NCBI GenBank assembly: GCA_041687755.1
Contig: JBDNJM010000101.1
Location: 1-40,649 of the forward strand
Origin: JBDNJM01 sp041687755
GTDB lineage: Bacteria; Planctomycetota; UBA1135; GCA-002686595
DNA length: 40,649 nt
Direction: 5' to 3'
The notes under the pieces are model-generated. The model was not told the DNA's origin and did not search any database. It saw nothing but the letters and a program-made list of their open reading frames with translations. The translations under genes and the position numbers were made by a program. The number at the start of each line of letters is the position of its first letter. Within the stretch, counting starts at the first letter, position 1. Of the stretch, positions 33,641-40,649 are shown one piece after another.

Positions 33641-34258
33641 CTAGAGCGCGATCCCGCCGAATATCTGGAAAGCGATCGCCATCAGGCCGGTGATCATGAA
33701 CGTGATGCCCAATCCCCGGAGCCCGGGGGGCACGTTCGAGTACTTGAGCTTTTCGCGGATGGCGGCTAGGCCGACCATCGCCAGCCAGAAGCCCACGCCG
33801 GACCCGAACCCGAAGACTGCCGACTCGGTGATGTTGTACTCGCGCTGCACCATGAAGAGCGACGAGCCCAGGATGGCGCAGTTCACCGCGATCAGCGGCA
33901 GGAACACCCCGAGCGCGTTGTAGAGCGCAGGTGAGAACTTGTCGATCGACATCTCGACGATCTGCACGGCGGCCGCGATCGTCGCGATGTAGGCGATGAA
34001 GCCCAAGAACGAGAGGTCGTACTTGGCAGCAGCCTCGGCGCCGATGGCCCAGGACAGCGCACCCTCCTTCAGAAGGTAGTTGTAGATCACGGCGTTCAAC
34101 GGCGTGACGATCACCAGGACGAACACGACGGCGAGCCCGAGGCCCATGGCCGTGTCGACCTTCTTGGAGACGGCCAGGAACGAACACATCCCCAGGAAGA
34201 ACGCGAGGGCCATGTTCTCGATGAAGATGGCCTTGATGGCAATGTTGACGAGTTCCAT
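33641..34258 (-). CDS. nqrE: Na+-NQR subunit E
   Basis: 205 residues, six membrane helices. Starts MELVNIAIKAIFIENMALAFFLGMC. The two family cysteines that help hold the intramembrane [2Fe-2S] centre with NqrD are visible in LGMCSFLAVSKK and AVNCAILGSSLFM. Ion-translocation and electron-transfer core together with NqrD. The start codon shares one base with the nqrD stop (TGATG), so translation is coupled. Confidence 0.97.
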   Translation of the reverse strand: MELVNIAIKAIFIENMALAFFLGMCSFLAVSKKVDTAMGLGLAVVFVLVIVTPLNAVIYNYLLKEGALSWAIGAEAAAKYDLSFLGFIAYIATIAAAVQIVEMSIDKFSPALYNALGVFLPLIAVNCAILGSSLFMVQREYNITESAVFGFGSGVGFWLAMVGLAAIREKLKYSNVPPGLRGLGITFMITGLMAIAFQIFGGIAL

Positions 34259-34890
34259 CAGTCTTTCTCAATCAGCTCGGGGCTGACGCTGCGCTGGATC
34301 CAGATGAAGAGCCCGATCAGCAGGAACGCGCCGGGGGAGAGAACCATAAGTCCGTTGGGCGTGTACCAACCGGTGTCGGTCGCCGCGTCGTACTTGGCGA
34401 GCACCTCGAAGCCGAGCAGCTTGCCGGAGCCGAACAGCTCGCGGAAGGTCGCCACGTAGATCAGGATCAGGCTGTAGCCCATCGAGTTGGCGAAGCCGTC
34501 GAGGGCCGACTTGAGCGGCGGATTACCCATAGCGAAGGCCTCCGCGCGGCCCATCACGATGCAGTTCGTGATGATCAGGCCGACGAACACCGTCAGCTGC
34601 TTCGAAACGTCGAACAAGTAGGCCTTCATGACCTGGTCCGCGATGATTACTAGGCTGGCGATAATCACCAGCTGCGTGATGATCCGAATCGAGCCGGGAA
34701 TCTTGTTCCGTAGCATCGAGATGATCGTGTTCGAACACGTCAGCACGAAGGTCAGGGCGGCTGCCATGACCAAGGCCGTCTTGAGCTGCACCGTCACCGC
34801 CAGCGCCGAACAGATGCCCAGCACCTGCAGCGTGATCGGGTTCTTGATGTGCAGTGGATCAATGAGGATCTTCTTAGTTGCCTTATCCAT
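34258..34890 (-). CDS. nqrD: Na+-NQR subunit D
   Basis: 210 residues, six membrane helices, paralogous to NqrE in inverted topology. Conserved segments: NPITLQVLGICSALAVTVQLKTALVM, SIRIITQLVIIASLVIIADQVMKAYLFDVSKQLTVFVGLIITNCIVMGRAEAFA (given as positions 68 to about 120), with the metal-site cysteines in GICSAL and TNCIVMG. The ATG at 34890 is 10 bases from the nqrC stop. Complete. Confidence 0.97.
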   Translation of the reverse strand: MDKATKKILIDPLHIKNPITLQVLGICSALAVTVQLKTALVMAAALTFVLTCSNTIISMLRNKIPGSIRIITQLVIIASLVIIADQVMKAYLFDVSKQLTVFVGLIITNCIVMGRAEAFAMGNPPLKSALDGFANSMGYSLILIYVATFRELFGSGKLLGFEVLAKYDAATDTGWYTPNGLMVLSPGAFLLIGLFIWIQRSVSPELIEKD

Positions 34891-34899
34891 GATTCGACC

Positions 34900-35664
34900 T
34901 CAGCGCACCCTGTTGAAGTATTGCCCGTAGCCATCCTCGGACAGCCAGAGCTGGACCATGTACTCGACGCCTTTGGTCGTGATCGTGGCTCCAGAGAGCC
35001 CGTCGACCTGAACGTCTTCCTTGCCGGGCGTCAGCAGCCCCGCCTTGACGACCTCGATGGCCGGCTCGCCGTTCTCGTCGAAGGCGCGCTTGCCGGGCCA
35101 CTGGGCCTTCCAGGCCGGGTTGTCCACTTCACCGCCGAGGCCGGCCGTCTCGCCATGCTCGTAGAAGGTGATGCCGGTCACGGTCTGGAGATCGCCGCTC
35201 AGGGCCAGGAATCCCAGCAGGGTCGACCAGAGGCCCGTGCCCCAGATCGGCAGCACGTAGCCCTCGTGACCGGCGCTGTTGATGCGGTACAGGACGAGTT
35301 GGTCCGGCAGGCGGGAGATCTGCGTGCGCTTGTGCTGTGCCGGAGTCTTCTCGCTCATCGCCGGATCGCGCTGGAGCTTCAGCGGGTCGACCGTCTCGGG
35401 GTCGAGGTCCAGCGTCTCCCCCGTCTGGCGGTCGATCACCAGCACCTCGATCTCATCTTTGAAGAAGGCGTCGGCCTCCTCGATCGTCACCTTCTGGCCC
35501 GGCTCGATCACCCCGGCGACCGAGAGGACGTTGGTGCGCTTGTCCAACAGCTTGTTGGCGTCCTGGAGGTCCTTAAGAGACACGGCCAGGCTGGACACCC
35601 CCAATGCGCTCACGAGGCAGAGCAAGAACGCGAAAGTTAGGATGTAGCGGTTACTGAAGTCCAA
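34900..35664 (-). CDS. nqrC: Na+-NQR subunit C (covalent FMN)
   Basis: 254 residues: an N-terminal membrane helix (ILTFAFLLCLVSALGVSSLAV) and a large extracytoplasmic FMN-binding domain. The flavinylation motif D-x-x-SGAT is present at residues 221-227 (DGLSGAT), Thr227 being the expected FMN site, modified by ApbE. IWGTGLWSTLLGFLAL and TFYEHGETAGLGGEV are family signatures. It overlaps nqrB by 14 bases. Confidence 0.97.
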   Translation of the reverse strand: MDFSNRYILTFAFLLCLVSALGVSSLAVSLKDLQDANKLLDKRTNVLSVAGVIEPGQKVTIEEADAFFKDEIEVLVIDRQTGETLDLDPETVDPLKLQRDPAMSEKTPAQHKRTQISRLPDQLVLYRINSAGHEGYVLPIWGTGLWSTLLGFLALSGDLQTVTGITFYEHGETAGLGGEVDNPAWKAQWPGKRAFDENGEPAIEVVKAGLLTPGKEDVQVDGLSGATITTKGVEYMVQLWLSEDGYGQYFNRVR

Positions 35665-36835
35665 TGCGCACCTCGCGACGACGGATGTTGGCCTTGACGA
35701 CGTAGTAGTCGATCGCGGGGGCGAACACGTTCATGAAGACGATGGCCAGCATGATGCCGGCGGGGAAAGCGGGGTTGAGCACCCGCACCAGGACCGTCAG
35801 GAGGCCGATCATGAATCCGTAGATCCAACGGCCGAGGTCGGTCTGGGACGCGGAGACCGGGTCGGTCGCCATAAACACGGCGCCGAATAGGAAGCTGCCG
35901 GAGACCAGGTGCCAGTGCAGCGGGACCGCGGCGTAGTGGTCCGGCGACGGTGCCAGGGCGTTCAAGACGAAGACCATCCAGACCAGGCCCAGCATGCAGC
36001 CGGCCATGATCCGCCAGGAGCCGATCTTGCTGAAGATCAGCACGCCTGCTCCGATCAGAATCGCAGGGGCCGAGCCCTCGCCGATCGAGCCTGGGATCAG
36101 GCCCAGCGCCGTGTCCTTGAAGCCGTAGGCGTACTGGGTGGCGTCTGCGCCGAAGTTGTAGAACGCCGCCAGCGGCGTCGCGCCGGTGAACCCGTCCACC
36201 CAGGTGCTGGAGTCAGCGGCGACCCAAACCAGGTCTCCGGAGATCTGCGCCGGGTAGGCGAAGTACAGGAAGATCCGTGCAGTGAGCGCTGGGTTGAGGA
36301 TGTTCATCCCCGTGCCGCCGAAGATCTCCTTGCCCACGACGATTCCGAAGGCGATACCGACCGCGACCTGCCAGAGCGGAATGTCCGGCGGCAGCGTGAG
36401 CGGGAACAGCAGCGAGGTCACGAGGAACCCCTCGTTGATCTCGTGTTTTCGAACCACCGAGAAGATGGCCTCAAGCGTGCCCCCCACCACGATGGTCACG
36501 ATGTAGATCGGGAAGAACTGCACCGCGCCGACCCACAGGGCGCGAATCAGGTCCGCGTCCATGGGTGCCAGCATCGGATCACCGGTCGCCCGCTGGACCT
36601 GGTAGCCGATGTTGAACAGGCCCCACAGGGTCGCGGGCACCAGCGCAAGCACGACCATGATCATGGTGCGCTTGAGGTCGATGCCGTCGCGCACGTGCGG
36701 GCCGCTCTCGGTCCGCTCGCCGGGTGTGAACAGGAAGGTGTCGGCCGCCTCGTAGAAGGGGTACAGCTTCTCGAGCTTGCCCCCCTTTTCGAACATCGGT
36801 GCGGCCGCGTCGAGTTGATTGCGCAGGAACTTCAA
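35651..36835 (-). CDS. nqrB: Na+-NQR subunit B (covalent FMN, ion channel)
   Basis: 394 residues with about ten membrane helices. Starts MKFLRNQLDAAAPMFEKGGKLEKLYPFYEA, as in the family. The flavinylation motif DGFTGATPLA has Thr220 as the expected covalent FMN site (Thr236 in Vibrio cholerae). GTGMNILNPALTARIFLYFAYP and FLFGAVFMATDPVSA are conserved channel segments. It begins one base after the nqrA stop region and overlaps nqrC by 14 bases. NqrB carries the Na+ path and the riboflavin/ubiquinone side of the complex. Confidence 0.97.
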   Translation of the reverse strand: MKFLRNQLDAAAPMFEKGGKLEKLYPFYEAADTFLFTPGERTESGPHVRDGIDLKRTMIMVVLALVPATLWGLFNIGYQVQRATGDPMLAPMDADLIRALWVGAVQFFPIYIVTIVVGGTLEAIFSVVRKHEINEGFLVTSLLFPLTLPPDIPLWQVAVGIAFGIVVGKEIFGGTGMNILNPALTARIFLYFAYPAQISGDLVWVAADSSTWVDGFTGATPLAAFYNFGADATQYAYGFKDTALGLIPGSIGEGSAPAILIGAGVLIFSKIGSWRIMAGCMLGLVWMVFVLNALAPSPDHYAAVPLHWHLVSGSFLFGAVFMATDPVSASQTDLGRWIYGFMIGLLTVLVRVLNPAFPAGIMLAIVFMNVFAPAIDYYVVKANIRRREVRIGLQ

Positions 36836-36836
36836 G

Positions 36837-38189
36837 TCAGCTTTCCTTCTCGATGGTTTCCAGCATGGAGCGGAGCATCTTGGTGAGCGGTTGCTTCGAG
36901 TTGTCGACGAATTCGAGGAGGGCCATGTCTTCCTCGGCGAGCTCCAGGGCTCCGAGTTGTTCGGCGAGCTCTAGGTCGTGGCTAAGAAGGGCCTTGACCA
37001 GCTGGGTCGGCAGGATGTCGAGCGGCATGACCGACTCGTACTGTCCGATCGGAACGACCGCCCGCAGGCTGCCGTTGGTGTCAGTGTCGAACTTGAAGCG
37101 CTTGCGGAAGAACTTGTCGAAGAGCGTGTTGGTCTGCGTGAACCGCCCGGCGACGGGCAGCGCCCACCCCAGCAGATCGCGTCCAACCGCGTCTTCGAGG
37201 ATCGTGACCTGGTTGACATAGCGCCCCAGGAAGCCGACCGGTGTCCCGGGCGCGGCCTCGGGGCCCGCCAGCGGCGAACCATTTACGATCCGTCCTTCCT
37301 TGGCCTCGACTTCGCCCTCGAGCAGTTCGAGCATCGAGATGCCGCGCCGGGTCCGCACCAGCTTCGGAGCCTTCGCCGCCGGGCCCGTCACGGCGACCAC
37401 GCGGGTCGTCGGGAAGCGCCGGGTCAGGAACAGCTGGCCGATGTCGGCCGTCGCCTGGGCGTCGATATGCCAGACCTTGCGGGCCTGACCGACGGGATGA
37501 AGCTTGTGGATGTGCGTGCCGACCAGACCCGACGGATGCGGTCCTGAGAAGATCGTGTGCTCGACGCCATCCACCATGAACGCGCTCCAGTCCTCGCCCG
37601 GACCGGTGCACAGATGCACGGGGCCCTCAGTGAGGCGCCGCAGGACCTGCAGGCCGGCCCGAAACGCGTTCTCGCGCCCACGGATCAGGGTGCGCGGGCT
37701 GGTCGCGAGCGGTGACGAATCCGCGCCGTTCACGAACAGCGCGCTCGGGGTTTCGCTCGAGTCGGCCACCTTGTCGTAGGGCCGCTGGCGCAGGCACGGC
37801 CAGAAGCCGCTCTGGCAGAGCGCCTCGCGGACAGCCTCGGCATCGGCCGTGAGCGGGTTGATCTCCGGGAACTCGACCATCGAGTCGAAGTTGTCGACGG
37901 CGATCTGAACGCCCAGCACGACCCTACGCGGTCCGCGATGGATCGCCTCGACCCGGCCGGCGGCCGGGGAGCAGAACAGGGCGCGCTCGTCGCGGCGGTC
38001 GCAGAGCAAGGGGGTGCCGACCTTTACGGCAGCGCCTTCTTCGACGAACGGACGTGCCTTGAGGCCAGGGGACTCCTGGAACGGGAGCAGGCCCGTGGCT
38101 TTGGCGGACAGCCGATCGACGACAGCGGAGGCGTCGGCCGCGCCGTGGATCGGGACGTCCAGTCCGCGCCGGATTTGGATCACGGGCAT
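36837..38189 (-). CDS. nqrA: Na+-NQR subunit A
   Basis: 450 residues, soluble cytoplasmic-face subunit without haem, flavin or membrane helices; implicated in quinone binding. Starts MPVIQIRRGLDVPIHGAA (family start IKxxKGLDLPIxG). PRTLIRGRENAFRAGLQVLRRLTEG, FSGPHPSGLVGTHIHKLHPV and the AVTGPAAKAPKLVRTRRG segment match the family. It is the first gene of the operon nqrABCDEF-apbE; the start at 38189 has no evident ribosome site, and promoter elements upstream were not identified. Confidence 0.96.
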   Translation of the reverse strand: MPVIQIRRGLDVPIHGAADASAVVDRLSAKATGLLPFQESPGLKARPFVEEGAAVKVGTPLLCDRRDERALFCSPAAGRVEAIHRGPRRVVLGVQIAVDNFDSMVEFPEINPLTADAEAVREALCQSGFWPCLRQRPYDKVADSSETPSALFVNGADSSPLATSPRTLIRGRENAFRAGLQVLRRLTEGPVHLCTGPGEDWSAFMVDGVEHTIFSGPHPSGLVGTHIHKLHPVGQARKVWHIDAQATADIGQLFLTRRFPTTRVVAVTGPAAKAPKLVRTRRGISMLELLEGEVEAKEGRIVNGSPLAGPEAAPGTPVGFLGRYVNQVTILEDAVGRDLLGWALPVAGRFTQTNTLFDKFFRKRFKFDTDTNGSLRAVVPIGQYESVMPLDILPTQLVKALLSHDLELAEQLGALELAEEDMALLEFVDNSKQPLTKMLRSMLETIEKES

Positions 38190-39694
38190 GGTGAAAGCTC
38201 GGGAGCCTGGTTCGGGGCTTGGCTCCGACCTCGCTTGGGGGCGCGACGGAGGCGTGGGGAGGGGTTGGCGGCCGCTCTCAATAGTTGGAGAGGCCCGATT
38301 TGGCGCCGCATGGTAGGCGCTCGTCCCTGCCTATGGGAGAGCCGCCCGGCCATTTCAGCGCGGGTTTCGCCAGCTTCTTCGGATCCGGACCAATTAAGGG
38401 GGCGCGTCTCCTCCAGCGGCGGCCTGATCGGTGCAGGTTGGAGCGCGGGTGGACGGAGGGCTGCGAGTCGGAACGCGGGGAGGGGCCTGGGCGTTTTTTT
38501 TGAGGGGCAGACCGCGAACGGGCGAAGTTGGAGGAGCTGGCCTCGTTCAGGATCGGGGGCTCCGCCGCTGCGGTGGGGCTCGGAACCTCGCTGGGTTGCC
38601 CCAGGCTCCGAGCTGGAGCGGAGGGATCCCTCGGGGGCTCTGGGCCATCCTCACCCTGGGCACGGACGGGAGTTCGCGTGAGGTGCGCTACGGACCTGGC
38701 TCCGAGGCCGGGTCGACGCGCAGCTGGGCTACTCCCCCACTGCGCCACTGAAACCGTTGCCAGTGGCTGACAGCCGAGCCCGACCGCATCCGGTGCCCTG
38801 GGCTACAGGCGGCCGGCTTGCCGGGCCGTCGCCCGCGTTTCGTTTCGCAGAAGAGTAAAGGTGGGCTGCGGCAGCGGAGCCAGGACCTGAGTCCATTCGG
38901 AAGGAGCCGCGAGTCTTGACCTGACAAACATGGCCGGCTGCCTAGCGCACGAGAGTGCCTGAGACGGTCCGCGCTCCAGGACGAAAAAAACGCTGGGAGT
39001 CAGCCACTAGAGTTCAGCCTTATGCAGATCACCAGTAAGAGGCCCAGAGCGATGGGCCGATGGGAGCTGCTCGTCATCGCTCAGGGGTGCCTGGTTGACC
39101 GTGGCCTCTTCTCGATCCAGGCCGTAGATGGCCCGGAGTAGGCATCAAGTCGTCGGAGCCACAGCTCAGATTAGAATTGGCGGGCTGCAACAGGCGCGGG
39201 CACCGCATCCCGATAAAAAGGCAAGCCAGGTTCGAAGACCCGGCAGCTCTGAGTCGGCTGGACGGGCGTATTCGTCGCACACGTTCTCGTGCATCATCAC
39301 GCCGTCGATGGTACGATGCGCAGTGTTGTCCTTGCCCGCTAGGCGGCGATCCTTTCAGCCTCGTTGCAGTCACCCCGCTCACGACGCTTCCGTGGCTCAT
39401 GGTGCGACCGTCATCACCCTTCTGCGACCAAGGTGAGGGACACGGCTAACCACTTCCTGCGCCGCCGGACGCCCCGCACGAAGCCGCCAGAAGCCCCGTA
39501 CGAAGTCGGTACCCGACGATCGAGGTGCAATGGCACGTCACGCGAGTCGCGCTTGAAGATCCCATTGCGGCAGACACACGAGCGGCGCGCGCCTGTATGG
39601 TGCGAGGCCAAACTGACGCGCGAGCGGTTAGCGCTCAGGCTTCGGGAGCATCCTGCGGGATGTGAAATCGTGCAACCACCGCCCACCTGAGCCC
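38190..39694. other. 1.5-kb gene-poor segment upstream of nqrA
   Basis: No supported gene in about 1500 bases. Open frames are short and compositionally random. The segment contains the first copy of a 72-bp repeat (38782-38853), and near 39046-39061 a GCGATGGGCCGATGGG stretch resembling a unit of the dispersed 33-bp repeat. The nqr promoter should lie in its left part. Codon-like patches with no start or homology (for example minus-strand around 39250-39310) could be gene remnants. Confidence 0.45.
38782..38853 (-). repeat. 72-bp direct repeat, left copy (X)
   Basis: Ungapped match to 40555-40626, 55 of 72 positions identical by hand count. Best-conserved parts are GACCGC-R-TCCGGTGCC at the left, TTGCCGG in the middle and GCGTTTCG-x-TTCGCAGAAG at the right. 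Both copies have the same orientation and flank the methyltransferase gene. Confidence 0.65.
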
Positions 39695-40474
39695 ATGCCT
39701 GTCCGACACCGCATCCACTTTCCGCCGCAGAACGCGACGCACATCGCCCAGGACGAAGTTTTCTTCTACGTGGTCGAGAACGGGAAGAAGACCCGCCTGA
39801 GATTGCACGACTACGAAGAGATCTACGGGCGGCCTGGCCTGTACGAGCAGCTCTTCTACGACCGGCTCAAGTGCACCTCGCCCACCAAAGTCGCCGACAT
39901 TCTGCGCAAGACCGTCGAGGCCAACGGACAGGACGCGACGGCACTGCGCGTTCTCGACCTCGGCGCGGGCAACGGGATGACGGGAGAGGCACTCAAGCGA
40001 AGCGGCGTTTCGCGGCTTGTTGGAATCGACATCATCGCTGAGGCGCGTGACGCCTGCCTGCGCGACCGTCCGGGAATGTACGACGAGTACTACGTCGCCG
40101 ATTTCACGGACATCCATGCCGAGCTGCGCGAAGATATCTGCGAATGGCAGATCGACTGCCTAACCTCGGTCGCCGCGCTCGGATTCGGCGACATCCCCCA
40201 GCGCGCCTTCGTCCAGGCCCTCCAGTTTGTCCGTCTGGGCGGATGGGCTGCGTTCAACATCAAGCACACATTCCTCGATCCCTCGGACACGACCGGCTTC
40301 TCGGCCCTCGTCCGAGAGCTGCTCTTCTCCGAGTCCATGGAGGTACACCACATCGAGCGCTACTGGCATCGCCTATCGATGGAGGGCACCCCGCTCGCCT
40401 ACTTCGCGCTCGTCCTTCGCAAGGAGGCGGACCTCCCGAAGGAACTGCTTGAGCGCGTCGGCCTGATCGGCTGA
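39695..40474 (+). CDS. Class I SAM-dependent methyltransferase
   Basis: 259 residues from the ATG at 39695 (a GTG at 39662 would add 11 residues). Rossmann-type methyltransferase: motif I VLDLGAGNG at residues 86-94, the acidic end of strand 2 in LVGIDI, a DYxxAD-like motif II (YYVADFTDI), and a motif IV/post-IV stretch (IDCLTSVAALGFGDIP) before VRLGGWAAFNIKHTF. Substrate unknown: UbiE/COQ5-like and small-molecule methyltransferases share these motifs. The N-terminal 60 residues (EVFFYVVENGKKTRLRLHDYEEIYGRPGLYE in part) are a separate cap typical of small-molecule enzymes. It stands alone between two direct repeats near the tmRNA gene, so horizontal gain is possible. Confidence 0.82.
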   Translation: MPVRHRIHFPPQNATHIAQDEVFFYVVENGKKTRLRLHDYEEIYGRPGLYEQLFYDRLKCTSPTKVADILRKTVEANGQDATALRVLDLGAGNGMTGEALKRSGVSRLVGIDIIAEARDACLRDRPGMYDEYYVADFTDIHAELREDICEWQIDCLTSVAALGFGDIPQRAFVQALQFVRLGGWAAFNIKHTFLDPSDTTGFSALVRELLFSESMEVHHIERYWHRLSMEGTPLAYFALVLRKEADLPKELLERVGLIG

Positions 40475-40507
40475 GCCAGATCCCGGGTGGTCGATGTGGG
40501 GAGCGCT

Positions 40508-40535
40508 TGAGGCGGCGGGAATCGAACCCGCGTCC
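40508..40535 (-). repeat. Duplicated tmRNA 3'-end (T-arm) sequence
   Basis: On the minus strand GGACGCGGGTTCGATTCCCG followed by CCGCCTCA is a tmRNA-type T-arm (stem GCGGG/CCCGC, loop TTCGATT) with acceptor strand. It ends in TCA-AGC instead of TCCACCA, so it is not a functional 3' end. The genuine end appears about 130 bases further right, at the window edge. It may be an attachment-site scar. Confidence 0.6.
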
Positions 40536-40554
40536 TGGAGCCGGCAAGCCCGCA

Positions 40555-40626
40555 GACCGCGTCCGGTGCCTTCTGGTAGACGCGGTCGGATTGCCGGCTC
40601 AGCTTCTGCGTTTCGGTTCGCAGAAG
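40555..40626 (-). repeat. 72-bp direct repeat, right copy (Y), highly structured
   Basis: Second copy of the repeat at 38782-38853. It is strongly foldable: GAGCCGGCAA (40538-40547) pairs with TTGCCGGCTC (40591-40600), enclosing GACCGCGTC/GACGCGGTC (40555-40563, 40579-40587), and a separate hairpin CTTCTGCG/CGCAGAAG lies at 40603-40626. The last hairpin follows the tmRNA CCA end on the minus strand and could help terminate it. Confidence 0.65.
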
Positions 40627-40634
40627 GGTGTGGG

Positions 40635-40649
40635 TGGTGGAGGCGGCGG
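40635..40649 (-). ncRNA. ssrA: tmRNA (ssrA) 3' end, cut by window edge
   Basis: The last 15 bases read on the minus strand CCGCCGCCTCCACCA, the acceptor strand and CCA tail usual for tmRNA, and identical in its first 10 bases to the acceptor part of the T-arm copy at 40509-40518. The body of the RNA would lie beyond base 40649, so this is a prediction from a short end. Confidence 0.5.

Noticed and set aside
39074..39400. 108-residue minus-strand open frame
   Set aside because: Arg/Ser/Gly-rich translation without domain or signal; composition is like random GC-rich DNA.
40510..40605. Complete tRNA on the minus strand ending at the T-arm copy
   Set aside because: A near-matching acceptor strand (TGAGCCG) exists, but there is no anticodon arm with a seven-base loop; the inner stem has a 15-base loop.

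Overview
The window is GC-rich and dominated by minus-strand housekeeping genes. Gene content (Na+-translocating NADH:quinone oxidoreductase, a eukaryote-like UDP-sugar pyrophosphorylase, large secreted and multihaem proteins, a small B12-controlled secreted protein) and the scarcity of Shine-Dalgarno sequences fit a marine member of the Planctomycetota best. This assignment is inference; no 16S rRNA is present.

Layout. 1-896: the left edge cuts an IS3-type transposase fragment, followed by gene-free DNA. 0.9-9.2 kb: mixed-strand genes: a GyrI-like lipoprotein, a large unknown protein, CvpA, and a lipoprotein joining a metallophosphatase-like domain to a four-haem cytochrome domain. Then a complete cobalamin riboswitch precedes a secreted propeller-like protein, and an unknown protein follows. 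9.4 kb: tRNA-Leu(CAA). 9.5-12.9 kb: a coupled cluster of an alcohol dehydrogenase-type enzyme, a UDP-sugar pyrophosphorylase and a D-Ala-D-Ala ligase-like enzyme. 13.3-21.7 kb: a small unknown gene, then the type II fatty-acid cluster in the order rpmF-plsX-fabH-fabD-fabG-acpP-fabF, with unusually long gaps. 22.2-30.6 kb: alaS, recA with a long repetitive tail, a PfkB-type kinase, and a flippase-like membrane protein coupled to a lipoprotein. 30.7-38.2 kb: the complete nqrABCDEF-apbE operon with nqrM on the opposite strand. 38.2-40.6 kb: a gene-poor segment with one methyltransferase, ending at the 3' end of tmRNA.

How the genes fit together. PlsX, FabH, FabD, FabG, ACP and FabF make acyl-ACP and acyl-phosphate for phospholipids. 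UDP-sugar pyrophosphorylase and Ddl feed envelope polymers. NqrA-F forms the sodium-pumping respiratory complex, ApbE attaches FMN to NqrB and NqrC, and NqrM is an assembly factor for its metal centres.

The least explained signals are: (i) the cobalamin riboswitch in front of a secreted propeller-like protein; (ii) a dispersed repeat family (three full copies and one partial) directly downstream of minus-strand genes, built from 33-bp units and a 47-49 bp hairpin module; (iii) a duplicated tmRNA 3' end and a pair of 72-bp direct repeats bracketing the methyltransferase at the right edge.
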